Below, in pieces: positions 18,690 through 26,346 of a stretch of DNA of 34,257 nt. Numbering within the stretch: position 1 is the first letter of the stretch; each line of letters starts with the position of its first letter. The stretch comes from a virus. The notes below the pieces were generated by a model. It saw nothing but the letters and a program-made list of their open reading frames with translations. It searched no databases and had not been told where the DNA came from. The stretch spans positions 1 to 34,257 of IMG/VR virus record IMGVR_UViG_3300017751_000088, one strand, 5' to 3'. The position numbers were made by a program, and so were the translations under genes.

Positions 18690-19074
18690 CTAAATCAAAG
18701 ACTACCTCATTGAGCCAAGTATCAAATTCAGTTGAGTTACTAACTAGTACTTCGGCGTTGTCTATAGTATATTCCACTTCTGTTCCAGGATCTGTACTTT
18801 CTGTATCTACTAAGATAAGAGTTTCTAAATGTTCTACAGTTAACCCTTTCCAGTTTTTTACGCTTTGCTTGGCAAATTCTATAATAAATCTTTCTTCGTC
18901 CAAGTTCTCTACGACCTGTCTAGTTTTTCTATCGAATTTGTTAGTAGTGCATTTTTTCCTCAATTGAGTTAATTCTTTTCTTGAAAGATTTGCTACTTCT
19001 ACGGAGAATCCTTCTAATCCAGGAAAGTCCATCCATACGGCCTTAGTATCGACCATTAATTTTTTAAGTTCCAT
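18625..19074 (-). CDS. Tail-assembly chaperone (gpG-like)
   Basis: 149 residues placed between a tail protein gene and the tape measure, the standard site for tail-assembly chaperones. The sequence begins MELKKLMVDTKAVWMDFPG, has a basic middle (LSRKELTQLRKKC) and an acidic stretch DTESTDPGTEVEYT before a short basic tail. Chaperones of this class coat the tape measure while the tube polymerises and are absent from the finished virion. A GGAG site lies 12 bases before the ATG. The 3' end overlaps the window where ribosomes could shift into the next frame. Sequence identity to any named family is not obvious by eye; the call depends on gene order, size and frame structure. Confidence 0.7.
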   Translation of the reverse strand: MELKKLMVDTKAVWMDFPGLEGFSVEVANLSRKELTQLRKKCTTNKFDRKTRQVVENLDEERFIIEFAKQSVKNWKGLTVEHLETLILVDTESTDPGTEVEYTIDNAEVLVSNSTEFDTWLNEVVFDLENFRTRSKKPNNKPAGKTIPE

Positions 19075-19090
19075 TTTTTAACTAAACTCC

Positions 19091-19981
19091 TCAGTTTGTT
19101 ACATATTTAAATATTGTGGCTAGAGAACTTGAATTATCAGTAATTCTCCAGTCATAGTTTTGAACAAATACATCTCCCGTACCCATTCTATTTGTGAAAG
19201 TACTAGTTGCTGAACCTACCTGAAACCCTCTAAATTGAGTCCCTGAGAGTCCGTTCCCTGCTTTTATCTCCAAAGGCAAGGAGCTATTCCAGGTCTGTAC
19301 ATTACTAGTAGTTGTATCGGCAAGATACTGAGTGATAGAACCCGCAAGTATTTTCTTTTTAATATAATACAAATCTGGGTACATAGTGTTTACAGCAGCA
19401 GCTACAGATAAAGAAGCGTTAACAGTTTCATAGGGTAACCACTCTATATCATTCTGTAACTCGACCGTAACTGAGACAATATCTGTAAGGGAGGCACCAC
19501 CTAATGTCACTTCCAATTTAGGGTTGGTAACAAAAGTTTTAGTGGCAGATCTAGACTGAAGATTACCTAATACAGATACTCCTCTAGTTAGTTTAGATGC
19601 TTCTCCTTGAATTGCAATACTCAGGGGTTGTGATCTCTCGATTACAAAACTACCATTTGTCATTACACATTTTTCAAGCTTAAAAACATCTGTGGGTGTT
19701 TGAACATATATATCAAACGACGAAGTACTTATAAGCAAAGACTCTACAATTGTAAAATCTGCTTCTTCTATGGCGTAGATTTCAAAGTCAAAATTAGCAG
19801 CCTTAGCTGTAGTAATTGAGCTTCCTTCAAAGTAATCACCAGGGTTATGCAAAGTTTTCACTGCGTAACTCTTTTCTGCAAAGCTTTGAGACATAGATAT
19901 ATCTTTTACATCTAGCTTATAACGACTTCCGTTATGAACTAAGTAAACATCTGCTTCTCTCTTAAAATTATAACTTGGCAT
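19091..19981 (-). CDS. Tail structural protein, possible second tail tube-like protein
   Basis: 296 residues, first gene behind the promoter at 20032-20060. It begins MPSYNFKREADVYLVHNGSRYKLDV and contains long beta strands, FDFEIYAIEEADFTIVESLL and a C-terminal VQNYDWRITDNSSS segment. The N-terminal layout (short strand, YLxHNGxRYKLDVxDISMSQSFAEKSYAV) resembles that of the preceding tail tube protein (YFSRDSKMFIEFDGVVWEVPVLDGFSFSQ), suggesting both share a tube-like fold and perhaps arose by duplication. It could be a minor tube subunit, a tube-capping protein or a decoration domain. Unlike most neighbours it is separated from the tube gene by a terminator and its own promoter, implying different dosage. 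No clear Shine-Dalgarno is seen. Confidence 0.55.
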   Translation of the reverse strand: MPSYNFKREADVYLVHNGSRYKLDVKDISMSQSFAEKSYAVKTLHNPGDYFEGSSITTAKAANFDFEIYAIEEADFTIVESLLISTSSFDIYVQTPTDVFKLEKCVMTNGSFVIERSQPLSIAIQGEASKLTRGVSVLGNLQSRSATKTFVTNPKLEVTLGGASLTDIVSVTVELQNDIEWLPYETVNASLSVAAAVNTMYPDLYYIKKKILAGSITQYLADTTTSNVQTWNSSLPLEIKAGNGLSGTQFRGFQVGSATSTFTNRMGTGDVFVQNYDWRITDNSSSLATIFKYVTN

Positions 19982-19997
19982 TGGTTCTTGGCTCTAA

Positions 19998-20014
19998 GAG
20001 AATAAAGCATTCTC
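19998..20014 (-). other. Hairpin in the 5' leader of the second tail gene
   Basis: GAGAAT-AAAGC-ATTCTC is a perfect six-base stem with a five-base loop, lying in the untranslated leader between the promoter at 20032-20060 and the ATG at 19981. No U-tract follows, so it is not an ordinary terminator. It may protect the RNA 5' end or tune translation of a gene that lacks a clear ribosome site. Confidence 0.4.
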
Positions 20015-20031
20015 ACTTTTGATGAATCTAT

Positions 20032-20060
20032 ATTATAAGGGAGGTAAGGAAAAATGTCAA
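20032..20060 (-). promoter_or_regulatory. Sigma70-type promoter before the tape-measure block
   Basis: TTGACA (20060-20055), 17 bases, TATAAT (20037-20032) on the minus strand, preceded by AAAAATAAATC. This is a consensus match in both hexamers and in spacing. It lies directly downstream of the terminator behind the tail tube gene and would restart transcription for the second tail protein, chaperones, tape measure and tail tip. The leader would be about 40 bases. Confidence 0.88.
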
Positions 20061-20077
20061 GATTTATTTTTCCTTGG

Positions 20078-20105
20078 TCAAATAAAAAGGGGCCGAAGCC
20101 CCTTT
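20078..20105 (-). terminator. Rho-independent terminator after the tail tube gene
   Basis: On the minus strand AAAGGGGC-TTCG-GCCCCTTT forms an eight-base stem with a UUCG tetraloop, followed by TTTTTATTT. It lies 20 bases after the tail tube stop and just before the next promoter. The structure is a classic strong intrinsic terminator, probably isolating the highly expressed capsid and tube genes. Confidence 0.92.
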
Positions 20106-20124
20106 CATACCCAACAATTTTATA

Positions 20125-21411
20125 TTATACGACAGCGCCGTGATAAATAATTGTTGCTTCATCTGTGCCTGCAATGGTTGTAGGCAGCGCCATGAAGTTC
20201 GTCTCAAGAGAAATAACGTCCTCAACAGAGTGAGTAGGAATTTCGATGTGACAAGTGGGCATATTCAGCTCAAGACGAGGAGTACCAGAAGCACCACCAA
20301 TCTTAAATACTAAAGCAAAAGAGTTAGTTACTACGTTAGTAATACCGCGTACGTCATCAAAGAAGTCCGCAGAAGCATTAGTAGCTGAAGTATCTTCCGT
20401 CAAATAACAAGTAAAAGAGCCTGATACAGACCGAGTACCTGTGACGTGACCGATTGGCACGTTTACAATACCTAATTCTTCTGGAGTAATGTAACTGATA
20501 TTATTAGTAAAAGTAACGTTACCGCCTGTAAGAGTCAAGCTGTAGCTGGCTTCTAGCTCGTTGGCTCCGTCGGAGTCTGGGTCTCTAGTAGTAGGTGTAA
20601 CACTTAATACTGTTAGACGATTACGAATAAAGTTATTAGTAGCTAGAACGGCTTCGTCTCTGTAGACAGTTCTTGCTTCTGAACCGTTAGTTACATTTGT
20701 AAGAACATATAAACGATAAGAATCATTAGCGTCTAACCATACATCACCTATTGCAATAGTTCCACCATCTTGAGTGGTGTCACTGTGTACAGGTGCGGTG
20801 TTATCCTCATGAGTACTTCCAGTGAAGTCTAGTACTTCTGAAGCACTTCCAGACCAGTTAATAGTAGCAATACCGTCAATATCAAAATCAACGCTTGCTT
20901 CATTAACAGTAACGTCTTTCAACTTCATCACTTTACGATTATCAGAACCAAGTACAAAGTATACGTTAGCTGTGCCTAATGTAGATGAGTTAGAAGATCC
21001 TAAATTAATTGTACTAGAAGAGGTACCTGGTGTAATTACATTGGTGCCGCCTGTATCGTAATCGAAAGTGCTAACATCATAATTTTTTGCACCAGCAAAT
21101 AAAGCCCAAAGAACTTCTTCTACTGCGTGAACTTCAGCTGCAGAATCTGCTTTTCCTGTGCCTGTTGTGCTTGATTTAAATGGTCGTACATATGTTGAAA
21201 AAGACCATTCGCCTGGTGCTAAAGAGTCGTTAAAAGCTCTCCGACCACGACGGCTGACTCCACCTGTAGACTCCATCTCGTTCAAAGTAATCTCTGTACT
21301 GTTTGTAGCTTGCGAGAAACTAAATCCATCTAGTACGGGAACTTCCCATACAACGCCATCAAACTCAATAAACATCTTCGAGTCGCGGCTAAAATATAGT
21401 TGTTGTGCCAT
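20125..21411 (-). CDS. Major tail tube protein
   Basis: 428 residues, long for a tube protein, with an N-terminal core (MAQQLYFSRDSKMFIEFDG, VPVLDGFSFSQATNSTEITL, SLAPGEWSFSTYVRPF) that fits the tail tube fold of siphoviruses. A middle insertion is rich in Thr/Ser/Gly (TPGTSSSTINLGSSNSST) and may be a surface Ig-like decoration. The C-terminal third returns to tube-like strands (VTGTRSVSGSFTCYL, LETNFMALPTT). Known role: stacked rings of this protein form the tail tube. A GGAG ribosome site lies just upstream, and a strong terminator follows the gene, as expected for an abundant virion protein. It follows the tail terminator gene, the usual order. Confidence 0.82.
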   Translation of the reverse strand: MAQQLYFSRDSKMFIEFDGVVWEVPVLDGFSFSQATNSTEITLNEMESTGGVSRRGRRAFNDSLAPGEWSFSTYVRPFKSSTTGTGKADSAAEVHAVEEVLWALFAGAKNYDVSTFDYDTGGTNVITPGTSSSTINLGSSNSSTLGTANVYFVLGSDNRKVMKLKDVTVNEASVDFDIDGIATINWSGSASEVLDFTGSTHEDNTAPVHSDTTQDGGTIAIGDVWLDANDSYRLYVLTNVTNGSEARTVYRDEAVLATNNFIRNRLTVLSVTPTTRDPDSDGANELEASYSLTLTGGNVTFTNNISYITPEELGIVNVPIGHVTGTRSVSGSFTCYLTEDTSATNASADFFDDVRGITNVVTNSFALVFKIGGASGTPRLELNMPTCHIEIPTHSVEDVISLETNFMALPTTIAGTDEATIIYHGAVV

Positions 21412-21472
21412 AGTTATCTCCTATGAAACTTGAAAAGACTTGGACGTGAACATTTGTTCGTGCCAGTATTTT

Positions 21473-21922
21473 CTAATAACGAACCTCTATAAGAATCTCT
21501 CCGACTCCTAAAGGCTCAAGTACACCTTCATCAGTATCAATACTGATTATAGTGATCTGTTGAACATTAAATATGTTATTCATTCTATCTGAGTACTGTA
21601 TCTGAGAGCTCTCTTCTAGAACTGTCTCTACATCTTCCATCAATGCATTTAGTGCTGACTGCGCATCTTCTTCATTAACATAGCAACGAACAGTGACAGA
21701 TAAAAACCTGTCTTTATACCCTCCGCCTTGATACTCTCTGGTTTCGCTTCCTGCATTCAAATGTATTGCAGGAAACTCTTGTACTTCATCCCAGAATCGT
21801 AGAAAGGGATGAACATTATTCTCTACATCAGATAAATATGCTCCAGACCCATTTATTTCTTTTAGCTTCTCTGATATAGCTTCTACTATATTTGCTCTTC
21901 TAGAAGTGTAAGTTCTTGTCAT
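21473..21922 (-). CDS. Tail terminator / tail completion protein
   Basis: 149 residues beginning MTRTYTSRRANIVEAISEKLKEINGSG, then FPAIHLNAGSETREY and RFLSVTVRCYVNEEDAQSALNALMEDVE. The pattern of N-terminal helix, a beta strand with PAIHLNAG, and an acidic helix after a VTVRCYV strand is characteristic of the gpU/HK97 gp10-type tail terminators, which cap the tube and dock it to the head. It is coupled to the neck gene upstream by TAATG. A 61-base gap separates it from the tail tube gene. Fold assignment is from pattern, and the call is strengthened by position between neck and tube genes. Confidence 0.75.
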   Translation of the reverse strand: MTRTYTSRRANIVEAISEKLKEINGSGAYLSDVENNVHPFLRFWDEVQEFPAIHLNAGSETREYQGGGYKDRFLSVTVRCYVNEEDAQSALNALMEDVETVLEESSQIQYSDRMNNIFNVQQITIISIDTDEGVLEPLGVGEILIEVRY

Positions 21923-23331
21923 TATACTCTCCTAGTATATAGTCTTCCTGTTAAAAATTGTGCGGCGATATTGCGTATAGAAGCGTCTATTAGAGGCCTG
22001 GGATCTTTCTGAGCGTCACTATATCTTGTGCCACTGCCTACTTCATATACTTGATAGGGGTCTTTTTGATACGTATACCCTATGCTGGGAAATCCTTGTG
22101 TTGTAGTTGATACATCAGTAACTCTTGCGGATGAAGCAAATCGTCCTGACTGATTTTGTAGTCTAGGAGGCCCCATCTTGGACGCAACCTCGTCTGGTAG
22201 TTTAGCATTTATTAATGCTGCTAAAGCTATCGGTGACATTGCTGTATTTTGAGTCTTACTCGTAGTAACACTGTACTTGTTTCTTTTAATCTTCGAATGT
22301 TTAGCTTTCTTTGGCTTTTTATTGTCAGACTGTTTTCCTGAATATTTCGTCTTTCCCTTTTCTTCTTTTGGCAAAGTAGTTTTACTAAACTTAATAGATT
22401 TTTTGCCTTTTAAAGACTTCTCAATTTCTTCTACAACTATATGTAAGGCTCTATCCGTTACTTTCTCTGTTAAAGGTTTACTACCACCAGTATTAGCATA
22501 CTGTTCTCCAAATTTTCCCTGCATGGCATGCTCAAAAAGTGCTTGTTCCAACTTACCTCTTATCTGCTTCCAGTCATATGCTTCTGAGCCTGCAGGGTTA
22601 CTACTTTGAGGGCCAATTGTTAAAGGTATCTCTAAAGTATCAGAAACACTATACTGTCCTACCATTTGCTCCTTTTGCCACACTGCTGTTACAGCTCCAA
22701 AATACTCCCCAATAGTGTTAGCTATAACCGTTGTCTGAGCTACTGTAAAGTCACTGTTTATAGTATTTGACATTACGCGTTCATACAACTTGGATAGCGT
22801 AAAAGATCCTACAGTTGTTTTTTCTTCGTGAAGATTTTGAGTTCTTCTTCTAAAAACTTTCATACCCTCTGCTGAACCTACTCTTTTTCTACTTTGGGCT
22901 GATAGTTCTGGAGTATTTTTTAACTGCTTCCAACCTTGCTGCCATATTATTCTCTGTATAGAAGAATGTAAGCCACTAGGCTGTCGTACTATAATTTTAT
23001 TGCCCTCTCTAACTACAGATCCTTTCCTTTTACCACGAGTTCTTGCATAGTAAGTTTCAAAGTTAGAGTAAACGTGAGAAGCAGCCATAACTGCAGCTTT
23101 CTCAATACCTTTTACTCTGTTTGCAGCAACTTCTGCCTCTTTAAAAGACTTCTCTCCGTAGATAGCAGCTATAGTATTATCTCTGTATAGAGTAACCAGG
23201 TCAGCTTCTGTTATTGTAGTAATGTGGGCTTGTCCACCCATCTGGCTTCTAAGTACTGTATCCCATCGTCGCTTGTATTTAGGATCAGTTAAAAAATCCT
23301 TTATAAGCTTGTCTACAAGTGCTTTACTCAT
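21922..23331 (-). CDS. Neck / head-closure region protein of unusual length
   Basis: 469 residues placed between the connector and the tail terminator, where a small head-closure or gp10-like protein of about 110-150 residues is normal. The N-terminal 300 residues are helical and Lys/Arg-rich (ANRVKGIEKAAVMAASHVYSNFETYYARTRGKRKG), followed by a very basic linker (KGKKSIKFSKTTLPKEEKGKTKYSG, KPKKAKHSKIKRNK; residues about 310-355). The C-terminal 110 residues (SPIALAALINAKLPDEVASKMG, SGRFASSARVTDVS, YQVYEVGSGTRYS, RPLIDASIRNIAAQFL) look like a gp10/neck-type domain. It might thus be a fusion of an extra basic domain to the neck protein. TAATG couplings occur at both ends. Function inferred. Confidence 0.6.
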   Translation of the reverse strand: MSKALVDKLIKDFLTDPKYKRRWDTVLRSQMGGQAHITTITEADLVTLYRDNTIAAIYGEKSFKEAEVAANRVKGIEKAAVMAASHVYSNFETYYARTRGKRKGSVVREGNKIIVRQPSGLHSSIQRIIWQQGWKQLKNTPELSAQSRKRVGSAEGMKVFRRRTQNLHEEKTTVGSFTLSKLYERVMSNTINSDFTVAQTTVIANTIGEYFGAVTAVWQKEQMVGQYSVSDTLEIPLTIGPQSSNPAGSEAYDWKQIRGKLEQALFEHAMQGKFGEQYANTGGSKPLTEKVTDRALHIVVEEIEKSLKGKKSIKFSKTTLPKEEKGKTKYSGKQSDNKKPKKAKHSKIKRNKYSVTTSKTQNTAMSPIALAALINAKLPDEVASKMGPPRLQNQSGRFASSARVTDVSTTTQGFPSIGYTYQKDPYQVYEVGSGTRYSDAQKDPRPLIDASIRNIAAQFLTGRLYTRRV

Positions 23332-23921
23332 TAGTAGTTTTTGTACAAGTCTAACACTCGCTTAATGTGGTCGGGAAAAGCTACATTATTACGTTGGCTC
23401 GTAGAGCTCTGGTTCTGAATGCTAGCTGCACCAAGAGTTCTTCGCTCTTTGTGCTCGTCTTTTAAGTAGTAAGTAATTAAGTCAATTATTGCTAACTTTA
23501 GATCTTCTGGTACCGAGGCGTAGCCTGCCCTATAAACTACTTTTACGGACCCAGGACCACGAGGCCAGTTAACAGCACCACCGCTAGAATTAGTTCTAGA
23601 AATACTGTCGGTACTTTCATCGAGAAAATAGTCGAACGCCGTAGTAGTAAGAGTCGTATAATCTGTTCCATAAGAATCTCTCTCCTGAACTGAAACAATT
23701 GAATTTACGGGGCTTTCTGTTAGCTGAACTATATTGGTTCCCCACGTTATGTTAAATGATTCTTCTTTATTCGTAGAGTAGAAATCTACGAATGTATTAC
23801 CACAATAAGTTTTTACTAATTGACTTACAGCCGGAACTAAAGCACTGATACGCAAGTCCTCTTTGGGACTTCCAATGCCTTCTGCTTCTTTATATTCTTC
23901 TAATGTTATTAAATTTGCCAT
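23331..23921 (-). CDS. Head-tail connector protein (gp6-like)
   Basis: 196 residues with the pattern of HK97 gp6-type connectors: MANLITLEEYKEAEGI, DLRISALVPAVSQLVKTYCG near the start (helical bundle after a short strand), then a beta region VQLTESPVNSIVSVQER, YFLDESTDSI, GPGSVKVVYRAGYASVPEDLKLAIIDLITYYL. The VVYRAGYxxVPEDLKxAxxxL stretch is the family's hallmark. Known role: a ring under the portal that joins head and tail. It lies 90 bases downstream of the capsid gene with two hairpins in between and is coupled by TAATG to the next neck gene. Confidence 0.88.
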   Translation of the reverse strand: MANLITLEEYKEAEGIGSPKEDLRISALVPAVSQLVKTYCGNTFVDFYSTNKEESFNITWGTNIVQLTESPVNSIVSVQERDSYGTDYTTLTTTAFDYFLDESTDSISRTNSSGGAVNWPRGPGSVKVVYRAGYASVPEDLKLAIIDLITYYLKDEHKERRTLGAASIQNQSSTSQRNNVAFPDHIKRVLDLYKNY

Positions 23922-23933
23922 AAGTATATTAGT

Positions 23934-23962
23934 AAAAACTTGGGGGAGAATAAACTCCCCCA
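23934..23962 (-). terminator. Hairpin terminator/attenuator after the capsid gene
   Basis: TGGGGGAG-AATAAA-CTCCCCCA forms a perfect eight-base stem; on the minus strand it is followed by AGTTTTTAC. It lies in the gap between the capsid gene and the connector gene. It probably reduces read-through so that capsid protein is made in excess of connector protein; no promoter is seen between it and the connector, so it must be leaky. Confidence 0.8.
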
Positions 23963-23968
23963 GGTTAA

Positions 23969-23997
23969 TAATCTGGAAGAGAGTATCTCCCAGATTA
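23969..23997 (-). other. Second hairpin just downstream of the capsid stop
   Basis: TAATCTGG and CCAGATTA pair perfectly, and inside them GAGA pairs with TCTC around a GTA loop, with two unpaired bases on one side. It stands between the capsid stop and the terminator hairpin. No U-tract follows it. It may stabilise the capsid mRNA 3' end after processing. Confidence 0.65.
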
Positions 23998-24011
23998 AAG
24001 CAACCCTTAGC

Positions 24012-25460
24012 CTATTGGAAAGGGAAACGAACTGCAGGCTTATTAGCACCCGCGCCAGCAACTAACTCGTTAAAGCCAAGAGACTGAGTTGCGACCAATA
24101 CGGTACGCTGCTCTTTGACGATGTAGTCAGTTTCTACGTTAACACCGCGCAAACGTGGAATCACATAGTTATCCATGTTTACAGCAAGAGCTGCAGTAGT
24201 AGTAGCTGCACCAGCGTTAGCCAAGTTGCTAACCAAACGATCTGTAGCAATTACAGGTGATCCGAAGACCGTACCAACCATACCAGAAAGCTTAGTAGCC
24301 AAATCACTACCAACTTCTGTTACATCGGTAAATCCTGAAGCATCAATCAAGTTGAAGTATGCATCAGTAGGAACGATGTAAGCTACACGGCTAGCTTCTA
24401 GACCGTACTTACCCATTTCCTTACGCATTGCAAGAAGGTTAGCAGGAGTTACAACACCAGTTGCTGAAGCATCTAGTGCGGTAAGAGCAGAAGCTGCACC
24501 GTAACCATTTGCATTGTCAGAACCATTCACACCTACTAGACCTTTAGAGATGTTACCTGCACCAGCACCAACTAGTAGAGCTGAGTCAATAGCGATTGCG
24601 TGAGCACGTGCTAGAGCTGAGGTAAGCATAGGTAGGATTGAAATAACGATTTGCTCGTCAGTATCAGCAGGAATAAACGTGCTTGAAATCAATCTGTGTG
24701 CTTGCAAGATTACCTGATTAACATTATAGTTGTTATCAGATGCGCCTGCTTCTTCCAAGTTGTTCGCAGCTGTATCAGCACCGCCAGCACTAAAGTTAGC
24801 AGCTTCGGTATCAGGAGCGATTGGTAGTACAGTAGCACCACTTGAAACTTGAATTTCGCGGAACAAAGGTGCAACCTTCATTGCCTGACGAACTTCTTGC
24901 TCAAACTGGTTTGATACGATTACGTCAACACCAACTGCAGAACCATCACCAGCAGTACCAGTATATGTTACGCCAGCTTTTTCTAGAGTTTCACGACCAA
25001 AGTTAGTATCCCAACCTTTGCCAGTAATCTTACCAAGAATGTGAGCAGACAATAAGTCACCGCCCATTGCTTTAACGTCTACGCCGTTTGTACGGCCAGA
25101 GAAGTCACGCTTGCTAGTACGCATAGCTTCAAGCTCAGCTGATTTTTCCATCAACTCAGACTTGTACTTTTCTAGTACTTCGGCAGTTTCAACACCTTTA
25201 GATGCGAAGTCTGCTTGCATGTCAGCTAATAGACGCTCGGCACCTGATTCTACACCAGATACTACAGCAGTCTTAACTGTTTCTTCTTGTTGAGCTTTAG
25301 CTTCAGCGTCTGCTGCTTCCTTCTCAACGATTTCTTGTGCTACGGCTTCATCCGCGGCTTTTTGTTCGGCTTGCTTCATAGCAATCTTGGTAGCAGTTTC
25401 TTCTGCTACTTGCTTTGCAAATGCGGCTAAGTCGATTTCTGGAGTATTAACTTCAGACAT
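24012..25460 (-). CDS. Nested in-frame start: scaffold-capsid protein without protease
   Basis: Inside the fusion frame, codon 205 is an ATG at 25460 preceded by AAAAGGAGATACAA, a near-ideal ribosome site at ideal distance. The product would be 482 residues: coiled-coil delta domain plus the HK97-type capsid shell. This would solve the stoichiometry problem of the fusion, since hundreds of capsid subunits but far fewer proteases are needed, much as lambda C/Nu3 share a frame. The ribosome site is seen in sequence; use of the start is inferred. No stop or frame change separates the protease from this start, so the full-length fusion should also be made. Confidence 0.75.
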   Translation of the reverse strand: MSEVNTPEIDLAAFAKQVAEETATKIAMKQAEQKAADEAVAQEIVEKEAADAEAKAQQEETVKTAVVSGVESGAERLLADMQADFASKGVETAEVLEKYKSELMEKSAELEAMRTSKRDFSGRTNGVDVKAMGGDLLSAHILGKITGKGWDTNFGRETLEKAGVTYTGTAGDGSAVGVDVIVSNQFEQEVRQAMKVAPLFREIQVSSGATVLPIAPDTEAANFSAGGADTAANNLEEAGASDNNYNVNQVILQAHRLISSTFIPADTDEQIVISILPMLTSALARAHAIAIDSALLVGAGAGNISKGLVGVNGSDNANGYGAASALTALDASATGVVTPANLLAMRKEMGKYGLEASRVAYIVPTDAYFNLIDASGFTDVTEVGSDLATKLSGMVGTVFGSPVIATDRLVSNLANAGAATTTAALAVNMDNYVIPRLRGVNVETDYIVKEQRTVLVATQSLGFNELVAGAGANKPAVRFPFQ

Positions 25461-26072
25461 TTGTATCTCCTTTTGAACCTTTTCGGTTCCGTCCGGTGTA
25501 TCACTAGCTACGCTAGAAGTATTAACTTCGTCTTTAGCCAGAGTCTGACCGGCTAGATCTACACGATTTGTGAAAGTTTTTTTGAATTCTTCATACTCGT
25601 CCATAGAGTCAAAAGATTTCGCTAGCGAGAAAGTAGCTTCCTGATTACAAGGTACGGAAACAACCGATACCTCAAATAATTCTGCGTCCTTTATCATTAA
25701 TCCGTCAGTTTCCTTTATGAAATCAGCATCCTTGACTCGGAAACCAACAGAAAATGCTCCAAGGATACCTTCTTTTACTAATTCGCAAACATTAGCGGGT
25801 GCTGACTTGCTAATCTTTGCTTCTAACTCCAGGCCATTCTCTGTTACTTTAAGGCCTGTAGCACGACCGATAGGACGATCGTAATCATGATTGAAAAGAA
25901 TAATAGGGTTCTTTTCGAAATTCTTTAAACCACCCTTTTCCCAAGCCTGAGCTGAGATAGAGTCGCCAGCACGATCGAAATCTGCTGTACTTGCCATACC
26001 GCGAATCATCACTGATCCGTCATCTACCGCATGGGTTTTGAAAGTTGAGGTTAGGTTAAAAATTTTATCCAT
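24012..26072 (-). CDS. Prohead protease fused to major capsid protein (HK97 type)
   Basis: 686 residues. Residues 1-150 are an S78/U35 prohead protease: MIRGMASTADFDRAGD, IILFNH62DYDRPIG, GILGAFS108VGF and ELFEVSVVSVPCNQEA, giving His62, Ser108 and an acidic residue (Glu131 or Glu134). Residues about 205-330 are Ala/Glu/Lys-rich coiled coil, the scaffolding (delta) region. The remainder is the HK97-type capsid protein (VIVSNQFEQEVRQAMKVAPLFREI, PADTDEQIVISILPMLTSALARAHAIAID, RLRGVNVETDYIVKEQ). Known role: the protease removes the delta domain after prohead assembly and then itself. Fusing all parts in one frame is unusual; an internal start at 25460 could provide capsid protein alone. Its 5' end overlaps the upstream gene by 8 bases. 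Confidence 0.93.
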   Translation of the reverse strand: MDKIFNLTSTFKTHAVDDGSVMIRGMASTADFDRAGDSISAQAWEKGGLKNFEKNPIILFNHDYDRPIGRATGLKVTENGLELEAKISKSAPANVCELVKEGILGAFSVGFRVKDADFIKETDGLMIKDAELFEVSVVSVPCNQEATFSLAKSFDSMDEYEEFKKTFTNRVDLAGQTLAKDEVNTSSVASDTPDGTEKVQKEIQMSEVNTPEIDLAAFAKQVAEETATKIAMKQAEQKAADEAVAQEIVEKEAADAEAKAQQEETVKTAVVSGVESGAERLLADMQADFASKGVETAEVLEKYKSELMEKSAELEAMRTSKRDFSGRTNGVDVKAMGGDLLSAHILGKITGKGWDTNFGRETLEKAGVTYTGTAGDGSAVGVDVIVSNQFEQEVRQAMKVAPLFREIQVSSGATVLPIAPDTEAANFSAGGADTAANNLEEAGASDNNYNVNQVILQAHRLISSTFIPADTDEQIVISILPMLTSALARAHAIAIDSALLVGAGAGNISKGLVGVNGSDNANGYGAASALTALDASATGVVTPANLLAMRKEMGKYGLEASRVAYIVPTDAYFNLIDASGFTDVTEVGSDLATKLSGMVGTVFGSPVIATDRLVSNLANAGAATTTAALAVNMDNYVIPRLRGVNVETDYIVKEQRTVLVATQSLGFNELVAGAGANKPAVRFPFQ

Positions 26073-26346
26073 TCTTTTTCCCCGTTTTTGCTTGGGCTAA
26101 TTCCGTTAGAGGATCTTTATCCTCTTTTTTGTGAATAAGTTCCCATAGTTCCGGTTCGTATTTTTCAATCCAGTCTACTGCTCCGGTATACGTTCCCATC
26201 ACTTTTACTATCTCTTTAGGAGACAGGAAAGCCGGTCTATCAAGGGCTCTCTTATACTCATTTAAAGAAACAACATATCCTTTCTCAGCAAAGTACATTC
26301 CTAATTCATGTACTAATCTGTGTTTTCTATTTCTAGTCACTGCCAT
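26065..26346 (-). CDS. Small head-gene-cluster protein, unknown
   Basis: 93 residues from the ATG at 26346; the frame is open further upstream, but that part lies inside the portal gene. It overlaps the portal 3' end by 14 bases and the protease-capsid fusion by 8 bases. The sequence MAVTRNRKHRLVHELGMYFAEKG, with FLSPKEIVKVMGTYTGAVDWI and a basic C-terminus (AQAKTGKKNG), is helical with no catalytic motif. Position between portal and protease in a tightly overlapping run suggests a role in head assembly. I do not recognise a named family. Confidence 0.65.
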   Translation of the reverse strand: MAVTRNRKHRLVHELGMYFAEKGYVVSLNEYKRALDRPAFLSPKEIVKVMGTYTGAVDWIEKYEPELWELIHKKEDKDPLTELAQAKTGKKNG

